From Angiostrongylus vasorum (Eukaryota > Nematoda > Chromadorea > Rhabditida > Metastrongylidae): a DNA stretch of 64,000 nt. The stretch covers positions 372,001-436,000 of the forward strand of contig JADANN010000294.1 of NCBI GenBank assembly GCA_018806985.1, in the 5' to 3' direction. A model generated the notes under the pieces. That model did no database searches. It was not told where the DNA came from and saw only the letters and a list, made by a program, of their open reading frames with translations. Below, in pieces: positions 55,968-64,000 of this stretch (its first letter is position 1; each line of letters starts with the position of its first letter). Made by a program: the position numbers and the translations under genes.

Positions 55968-57220
55968 CTGGAACACAGAAGGAGGCATTGTGGATACTGG
56001 TATCAAAAGCCACGGTACTAATTAACGTTCAAGTGCTTAATATGTGCCGACACTACATAGGAAATAAATTCTATTAAGAAGTAGATATGTTATTTTCAAA
56101 TGTTATTAGAGCACTCTATGCTGTTGGGATACTCTATCATACATATTAGGAAGCTATGCATGAGACTCTAACACGATATTATCACAACTGCTACATCTCT
56201 TCTTCCAAGCTTGTAAGAAAGTGCATTCTTGAAGCGTGACATCTCGTCGAAGTGTTTCACCACAGCAGTGGGATGGATACTAGAGTCACCCAGCTGAGAC
56301 GAAAAGACTGTATGTTATGGTAGGAAATTCCTATCAAGTCTTTATCATGTCTGTTCTGGTTCAAGAATTCTTACTATGCATAGTGCATTGGTTTATGTTT
56401 ATAGGAAGAGATCCACCAACACTGTGAGGTTCCCTGAATCCTACGATCTTTCTTCCTTGGAAAGTGCTCTAATAGTAATTGATAACATTGTACAATCGGT
56501 ATTGATCAATTGAAGATGAATGGGTGAAATATTTCCTAGAGGTAGATAGGCTTTCTGGAGATTTTTTTATTGAGATATTGTCCAACAAAAACTCACATTT
56601 TTTGATGCCATTACCCATGATTCACAGCCATGCCCAAATCCTTCCCATCTGATTAGGTGCCCTAACAAACTTACAATGTTATCACTTCATATGCGAAAAA
56701 TAATAACTGTTAACAGGTAGGAATAAGAAATCACACCGAGAAATGAACCAACCATAGCGTGGACGTTGTCTTAATACTTTCTCAACATGAGGATTGGGAT
56801 GTCTTAAAGCAGCACCTGAATTAACACCGTTTCTGCAGATAGTAGGAAATAAAGCGATAGAGAATAATGGGAAAGAAGTCCTATAACTTCACTTTGCCGA
56901 GGTAGACAAATAAACAGTAATGGCAAATATACTCAAAAAATGAGTTAACTTTGCAATGGATTTGTCTTGAGATGCACGTGGTTTCAAGGAATTTTGAGTT
57001 TATCTCTCTTAAAGCAAAATGCTTGCATCATTGACTTATGACGTGAGTACATACGTTCACTCAGTGATGAACTGGTCGATGACCATTGAAAGGTTCTAAG
57101 ACTGCCTATTTCACAGTACTATTTTGTTTCATTGAGATCTTCCTATATTGCCTCTGGTTCATTGCCACTCTTCGAAATGACTTCGACAATCTATGGTTGG
57201 GAGGAATTTTTCACCAATGC
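55968..57220. other. Upstream of the unrecognised gene; no exon identified
   Basis: Should hold further 5' exons or introns of the gene ending at 55363, but I could not recognise any. No interspersed repeat assigned. Confidence 0.35.
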
Positions 57221-57545
57221 TTAACCTTTTCCGCCCATTCGAGCGACTACATAATCCACTGCAGAGCGACGAAAAGCAGATTTGAAAACAGAGCAAGGAA
57301 TGTTTATTGCTGGCAAAACCCATTCTGGATTCCTTGAAGACGATTTAGAAGACGTAATATCATGCTGAAGTCGGGATAGAAGTTGCTCGGGATGTGGGTT
57401 GGATACACTCATTATTCGACAAACTCTGATAGTACGGATTCCGTTAAGCAGCCGAAAGTGCTCTTCTGTTCTCAACAAAGGTAGGAAGACAGGGCAATGA
57501 ATAACCGACAGCAAAAATTTCCATATAAATTCAGTGACACATGTG
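57221..57545 (-). CDS. Uncharacterised open frame, possible exon
   Basis: About 108 codons open without a Met at the start (RLTCVTEFIWKFLLSVIHCP, LLRTEEHFRLLNGIRTIRVC, SNPHPEQLLSRLQHDI), ending in TAA. It reads like protein and may be an exon of the gene at 55.4-56.0 kb or a neighbour. No domain recognised and splice limits are not clear. Confidence 0.3.
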
Positions 57546-58504
57546 AGACGATAATCTTATTGAAGAACTAGTAGACAACTGTCGATAAAATTAGCCAGTA
57601 ATTACCGTTTGGTGGTTTTTAACTCGAGATTAGATCATCTCTGAGGTAGGATAGATAGATGGAAACCATGTCGATCAGATCTATACCCTCCACAACGACC
57701 TTTCGACGGCAGTGATCCCCGCGGTCTCCAAAAACACTACATAAGGGTTGCTATTAACCAATTAATTGATTCTCGTTAGCACTAGGTTGTGCACACATCT
57801 ACATGCACCTTCTTTTACATCTGTGCCATGTATCCTGTCTGTTCCGTTTAATGCCCCCTCATTCTGCATAATTTCCCCTTTTTCGTCAATACATCTGTGT
57901 TTCTCTCACATCAACTTCGCATATTTGTAGTGTTAATGTTTCGCTATTTGTAAGTACGTGAAACTTGCCACGTCGTTGTAGTTGCAACAATGTTGTATCA
58001 CTAAGGTTTAGTATGGAAGTTTGAAGTCTGACATTGCAGCAAATCGAAAAAGATCCCTAAGGCAAAAGAACATATATGCCTTCACGCAACAATGCATTAT
58101 CCACTCTAAGCACACTGAGTAGGCAGACCAAACTGCCGGCATTTCTGAAAACTAAGCTGAAGGATCGTTGGGAAGGTTGTGAAGTTATGGGGCAGTGTCT
58201 CTCCTCATGCACTTGCTCGCAGTCTGGACCTCAATGAAAGATTTAGGAGTGAGCCTTCTCAGGAGGTGAATTCGAAAATTGGTTTAGGAATAGCGGCATA
58301 GAATTAGTTTTGAGTGGATGATAGCGGACAAGTCTTTTAAGGGCAAATCAGATGTTGAATCCTCAAAGCCATCGTATCTGCACGCTTATCACACCAGTTC
58401 CTGTAAAGCATTTCGCAGCAGCATCTTTCGTGTCAAACTAGAGTCTAAGTAGAATTTCTTAGTGCATCTTAATGTAGATAGACGCGGATACTAAAGTGAA
58501 AAGT
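57546..58504. other. No gene recognised
   Basis: AT-rich, no repeat family or conserved motif seen. Confidence 0.45.
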
Positions 58505-58785
58505 AGAAGTAGCGTGTGTGGCGCAATGGTTGGAGGTGCCACTGCGACACATACGTGGAATCGATTCCCGCGCCCACGGCCCACCAAGCCTTCCATCCCT
58601 CCGGGATCGGTAAATTGGTACCAAACTTGTCTGGGAGGATAGCAGCACTGGCTCGATACATCGGTAGGCCACCGCAAGTCATTGTCAAGGCCATATATGC
58701 ATTCAATCACCTCCAACGATACTTAATGAAGCCGAATGCATGGCGCATCCCTCAGGGATTGATCAACGCCATGAGCTTTTTTATC
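58505..58785 (+). repeat. SINE-B repeat, clearest tRNA-like head
   Basis: A box GTGTGGCGCAATGGTTGGAG. The B box GTGGAATCGATTCCCGCGCC lies about 35 bases on, the spacing of a tRNA gene's internal promoter. Body and tail match the other copies (GGATCGGTAAATTGGTACCA, CTCAGGGATTGATCAACGCC). Confidence 0.7.
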
Positions 58786-58939
58786 CTTTTTTAATGTAGA
58801 CGCGCTAATATCGGGAACAAAAAATAGTTTCAGTTAAATTTCAGCTAAAAAACTAGAATGGTGCCTTCTTCTTGTTATCGCCACCACATTCATTGTTAAA
58901 AGGTACCAGCATCATTAAATAGTAGGATCCATCTACATA

Positions 58940-59340
58940 TCCAGAAAGTGGATAGCACAGTAGTAGTGATCATTCAGAACATGTAAGAGGTTCGGTCGTG
59001 GTCCAGTCCCCACCAGCGATCCCATTCCTCCGCGGTCTGTGAAATGGTGCCAGACTTATCTAGAATCAGCTGGTTCTCTCAAATCCAAAAACCTTGCGGA
59101 TGGCTGTGGTTAAGATATGCGAGTAACCTAGCACGGGTATCCAATGATTCTTGCGAGAATCCATTCGACCAACATTAAATGATATTCAAAAATAAGAGTA
59201 GGACAAATATCCTTAGGAATTCACCAAAAGAAAGTTAACCTACGCGCAAATACGAAGATCTGGATGAGGGATGAGGTCAAAGAATTGGATATACATAACA
59301 TTAGACCTACTGGGTACGCTACGACTCCTCATGCTTGACG
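58940..59340 (+). repeat. SINE-D repeat, diverged
   Basis: Head GGATAGCACAGTAGTAGTGA and a B-box-like GTCGTGGTCCAGTCCCCACC. The body has CCATTCCTCCGCGGTCTGTG, TGGTGCCAGACTTATCTAGA and ATCCATTCGACCAACATT. Confidence 0.5.
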
Positions 59341-61599
59341 ACGACGAGAGTTCAGGTTATGCGCACACAAAGTCCTGAAATAATAGTCATTAGCACAATG
59401 AAGAACGCTTACTCAAACCCTATGAACAACAGACTTGCTCACGCAGTAGCAAGTCAAAAGAAGACGTAGACACAATTTACACTGGATTTTTCGCGATTTT
59501 TCGACATCGTCACCACTTTTCTGATATACGTAGACATTTAGTCTGTGAGAATAGCAAAGCTTTAATCAAACCTAAATTATTCTAGCACAGGTGACTCTGT
59601 ATTCGACCTTGTTACTAGCGTGCAACTCATTTTGGAATCTGTACATTCGCTTCGTCACGCGCTTACTTCACAGTGTTTCGTAACAGCCACCGAGATGAAA
59701 TACTGATAGGGTCACTCTGAGGGTATGAAACACAGCGATGAACGACAATCGTATGCCTGAAGAAGGTCCTGCTACCGACTACGGTCACCAGGCGAAACCA
59801 GTTGCTAATAAGGTGTAGTAGACGAGGCTTGTTTCCTGGTTTTTCAAATGCCCAGTTGCCCAGTTCATTTCAAAAAGTATTCTTTACTGAATAGGAAATA
59901 GGTGGTTGGATGTAAGATGGGAAACCTTGCCACTTCAGATTTTGACTGCACGCCATACTTGTTCACGTTTTTGAAGCTGACCGCTGGCATAACACGATGA
60001 CATTCATAATACTCTGTTAAGTAAACATCAAGAACAACTTATAAAGCGTATACAAAAATTCCTCGTTGATGATTCTTTCGTTGCTGGCTAATGGGACATC
60101 TGATGAAAATCCTTGAAGCAAAAGATGGTATTGTTATTCGCGATCTTTGTCTACGACCCTTACGTCTCCCTAGCTCTGTTGTCTGGACCGCATCACAATT
60201 CACTAATTCGCCTACCCAAAGATAAATTGATATCATGTATATATATCTGATAAACTAAAGACGTATGTTATACAATACGACTTACAAAACCTAATGAACT
60301 AGTGACCAGAAGACAAACAGGCTGCGAAACGGTGTTAGCTTGTGAGCGAATTTGTGTCACAAACGCTGTGGTTAGCTTTACTGATTAACACACCAGAAAA
60401 ACACATCATTCTTATTAATGTGAAGCCTTCGAAAACAATGAGAACATAAGTGTTTGCAGAAACTTCATCACTTCGAACCGAAACTTCTTGGTTGATTTCT
60501 AACCAAAAAAAATTGTATGTCAAATGAAAAAGAAACACTATCTGGCGGAATCACGTACTCACTAGGTAAGACACATAAATTGGAAACGAAGTAAGTCTTG
60601 ATAATAAAAGCAGGAGAACCAGGACAGCACCTTGTCGGCTTAGCAACGAAATGGAGTGTGAAACAAACAAGCAAGCACCATGAAATGATAAACTGTTAAA
60701 CACGGTCACATCTCTGTGTTGGAGCGTACTTTCTCTTTAGGCACGTCGTGACACATAGCACTAACATGTTCAGACAAAGTGAGTGATACGTGATTCCACG
60801 TGTTACCGAACGAAGTGAGTTATAGCTAGACATTTTTTTCGACAGTTTATTTGTCCGCACTGAGCTTTGCACTTCTTGTCCTACACAGATGTTGTAGCGT
60901 GTGTTGGCGGATAAAAAGCTCTGTTCAGCAATTGGAGATATTCAAAAAATTGTTCTTTGAGCGCATTCGTTGACAGCTAATTTGACTGTTATTTTACTGC
61001 TACTTCAGTTCTAATCGCTGTCACAAATCACAGCTGTCATATGAATCAGCGGCTTTTTAAAAATGAAGGATCAAACTTAAAATAAGTCTCAAAATACGTC
61101 AAAATGGGAATGACTGTATGCCAATCCATCGTAACATATAGTATTAACAATTAGCAATAACTAGTAACATAGACACCAAGCCTACGTGTAGAGCAAAACC
61201 ACTGTAGTTTCTCCGTGTTATCAGGCTCAAAAGTTTTTCGGCTGTCAAAAAAATACCTGCTATTGTGTAAAATTCATTAAGACAGGAAGGGATACGAAAT
61301 ATGGAGTGTCTCGTAATCTCATCACACAAAATTAGGCGGCTACAACATTTGACAGACCAGTGTAAATGCTTAGCTGTGGTTTCTGAAGAATGTTACCACT
61401 AGTACTTGAAAAAAACTTGCAATGTACTATAACAAGGGAAGTTGAGAGCAGGCCTAGACATGGAACAATTTATTGATATATTACACTTCCTGTAAGTTAT
61501 TTTCTTGCTCATTAGCAATTTCTGATCAGATATTTCTTCCCACAACTTTGTGGATCCGACGTGGACTTTAATCAGATGCTAAGATGAGCTACGTAAACT
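59341..61599. other. No gene recognised
   Basis: AT-rich. A minus-strand stretch at 60150-60050 reads FSSDVPLASNERIINEEF after an acceptor-like TTGCTTCAAG, but no supporting exon was found. No interspersed repeats assigned. Confidence 0.4.
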
Positions 61600-61875
61600 G
61601 AGAGGGTGTGTGTAGCGGAGTGGTTAGAGGCGCTCCGTATTATATATGTGTTCGATCCCGCGCTCCAGAGTCACCAAGCCTTCCATCCCTCCGGGGTCAG
61701 GAAATTAGTATCAGACTTCACTGGGAGGATAGCAACACAGGCTCGAAACATCGGTAGAACACCGCGAGTTACTGTGCAGGGCAGATATGCATTCAATCAC
61801 CTCCAACGGTATTGAAACCAAATGCATGGCACATCCTTCAGGGATTGATCAACACCGAGAGCTTTATCCTCTTAT
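61600..61875 (+). repeat. SINE-B repeat
   Basis: Head TGTAGCGGAGTGGTTAGAGG, very like a Leu/Ser-type tRNA D-arm, with B box GTGTTCGATCCCGCGCTCC. Body and tail are typical (GGGATTGATCAACACCGAGA, GCTTTATCC). Confidence 0.65.
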
Positions 61876-62985
61876 TATTACGCAGACTGAGGCAGCCATA
61901 CACTGTTCCTTTATAATACAAGAACTGGAACATAGAGTGAGTTATATATGTGAAAGCAGCTTCTGAAATACAACATGTGGTCAGGAAATAAATTTTCGAA
62001 TAGATGTTCAACTTCCACTCAGCATTCTTGGTAAGCGTGGTAATAAATACAGAAGGACGCTAAAAAATCCTGAGTTTAAAAACTCTCTTGGCTTAAATAG
62101 AGAAGGCTCTGTATAGAATAACGAGCGCCCTTCATCGTTTCTCATATACATTCATAAATTCACACTAAACAATCCTTGCTTGTAATATCTAAGAAAATTT
62201 ATTGATGTAAGCTATACCATTTACGTCTGCAGAATCCTCTCTAGAAACGAAGGTTTTCATAAACCGCATTATCTTATGGACTTTTTTTGAATCTACAGCT
62301 ATGCACTCTTAATCAGATCTATCACCATCTACCAGTTGAGCATTCCAATAGCTCTGCTCAAAAAAATACGTCTAGTTCTCTCTAGCGAAATCCCACCCAC
62401 ATTAAATAATACCAAAGGACCACCATTCCGTTGAAATACTGTGCGTTTTCTCACTCGCTTAAGCCTTACTACTTCAATCATTCATAGCGGAATCTAACGA
62501 ACTAAATACTGGAATGTTATTGCTTTCAGTACATCGTTACTGCTATATTGGTTTACCATTCAGGTAAGCGTTCAGTTACTCAAGTACGATGTGCACGCAG
62601 TGATGACAAACTGCCTGGCGTTCATTAACCAGCGGCAATCTCTAGCAGTGTGTGAAACACCATCCTGACAATCACATCACACTACAATGCTCTGAATCCC
62701 AATCTGACATCGTAGTTCATCAACGTTTGTCATTATGTTACATAAATTCGCTTTGTGCCCCCGAACCTGTGAAGGCGAATAAAAGCATTTCTAAGGACAG
62801 AACACGTCAACGTCACGATTCACGACACAAACCGTGAACAAACGGTGAGTGGACGCCAAGACATAGGCTTCTGGAGTGCAACACATTCACATATCGACGC
62901 AGACTTAGCTTTACAATCATACGTGGAATGTTTCTAAGTATTTCTACGTCCGATAGTCCGTTCTTAAAAGGCACATTAACAATTC
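61876..62985. other. No gene recognised
   Basis: AT-rich. It might include the 5' non-coding part of the RTE-1 copy that follows; nothing else identified. Confidence 0.4.
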
Positions 62986-62989
62986 AGCA

Positions 62990-64000
62990 CAAATGGTCCG
63001 TCAGAATATGCCCAGACAATCGATAACTGCGTCACAATTCAGCGGCGACTGTCCGGCTAATTATCCCCTTTACATCCAATTATTCAATCTGTATTTCAAC
63101 TATCGACTAAATTGTACAAATTGCTACAACAGCAATCTCACAACCTACATATTGGATTGGTATGGTCACAGACTGTGCATATGGATCGGTTCTTGCTACT
63201 ATCCTATATGTTCCCAATGAGAAGCAGCACTTTGACTGGTCTTGACGTTGTTCCTGCGTCAACAACTGGTACGACGAATATGAGATCAAGACATGCTGTA
63301 GAATTCGAGAGGTTCGTTATGGAAGAACATGTCTTTTGCAATGTCATCACTGGAGGCTGCAATTTCAGGATCGGCGACGTGAGGACTTCCGAGGAATTTC
63401 AGATCAGTACACATGGATTGTTTGCAAAACCCATCTTTTCCACTTTCTATATGAAATTTTGGAGTTGGAGAAAAACTCAGTGAAAGTGCGCGACATTATC
63501 GATATCTGGAGCCGTTGGGTAATAAATGTCTTAGCTGTCCTACAACTCTTCATGAGAGTGGACCATTGCTTCCTCGCTCATGGTCATTTTTTTCACATAA
63601 ATGAGGTTGCAAATCTTATAGAATGGGACACCAAAATCACAATAGAGAGGAATTTTTCGAGATTTCCATGAGAACCTAGTAGGGAATGCCGAAGGACTCA
63701 AGATACGGAAAACGACATGTGAGTAGATCAGGCTGTTAACACTTCCTAATGCTACGGAAGAAGAAGGTTTTCAACTCATCAACAAATGTTTGGAGAAAAT
63801 TTTAAGCAGATATGACAGCGTAGAACTTCTGGATTCACTGAACAATAAAATTATATTCTTGCTTACAAAACAAGACGTATAAGCAATAAAAACATCATAA
63901 GGAAAAAAGAGACTAAAAATATTTGTGGAAACGGTAGAGATCAGGGTGGAAGTCCGCACTAAGGACAGAAAATTTATTAACCACAAAAAATCAAGTAATC
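62990..64000 (+). pseudogene. RTE-1 LINE relic, endonuclease half, runs off the right edge
   Basis: Frameshifted fragments of the apurinic-type endonuclease: FERFVMEEHVFCNVI, then GGCNFRIGDVRTSEEFQIST (from a VGDFNAKIG..RT type motif, the catalytic GDFN being damaged), near 63310-63420. VRDIIDIWSRWVINVL...VDHCFLAHG follows near 63490-63580 (from EIDHI.VNR and SDHRLL, also damaged). The downstream linker continues to the window end. It complements the RT half seen at 4.5-6.1 kb. Confidence 0.7.

Overview
The window looks like nuclear DNA of a strongylid (hookworm-type) nematode. Two genes can be rebuilt exon by exon. Their introns are short or repeat-filled, with TTTCAG-type acceptors. The intergenic space is packed with decayed RTE-type LINEs, Penelope-like elements, mariner relics and several tRNA-headed SINE-like families. 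The taxon is an inference from gene structure and repeat content; no species is claimed.

Layout. 1-7.8 kb: no gene recognised; SINE-like repeats and an antisense RTE relic (4.5-6.1 kb). 7787-11217 (+): a complete ten-exon presenilin gene (SEL-12/PSEN type, 459 aa), with one repeat in intron 2 and a head-to-head repeat pair in intron 8. 11.35-13.74 kb: a Penelope-like complex, made of a large palindrome with two divergent GIY-YIG copies and a smaller mirrored unit; both carry hammerhead-ribozyme-like ends. 16851-39584 (-): a RABGAP1/TBC-11-type Rab GTPase-activating protein. The model has 22 or 23 exons and about 1,023 aa, with a PTB domain, a kinesin-like domain, a TBC domain and a C-terminal coiled coil. 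All exon phases agree and one intron appears to be GC-AG. Its long introns hold SINEs, an RTE copy (31.6-33.9 kb) and a mariner relic. The presenilin and RabGAP genes are convergent.

39.6-55 kb: repeat-rich DNA. A near-identical inverted duplication (38.83-39.42 and 44.38-44.97 kb) flanks the first coding exon of the RabGAP gene. A second inverted pair lies at 49.4/50.2 kb. A mirrored Penelope-like pair with hammerhead-like cores lies at 52.7-53.0 kb. 55363-55967 (-): last three exons of an unrecognised protein-coding gene, with an in-frame TAG in one exon. 56-64 kb: sparse, with three more SINEs and the 5' half of an RTE LINE running off the right edge.

Presenilin is the catalytic subunit of gamma-secretase (intramembrane proteolysis, Notch signalling). 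The RabGAP would act on Rab GTPases in endosomal/Golgi traffic. Nothing in the sequence links them functionally beyond proximity. All homology statements rest on recognising family motifs by eye; no database search was run.
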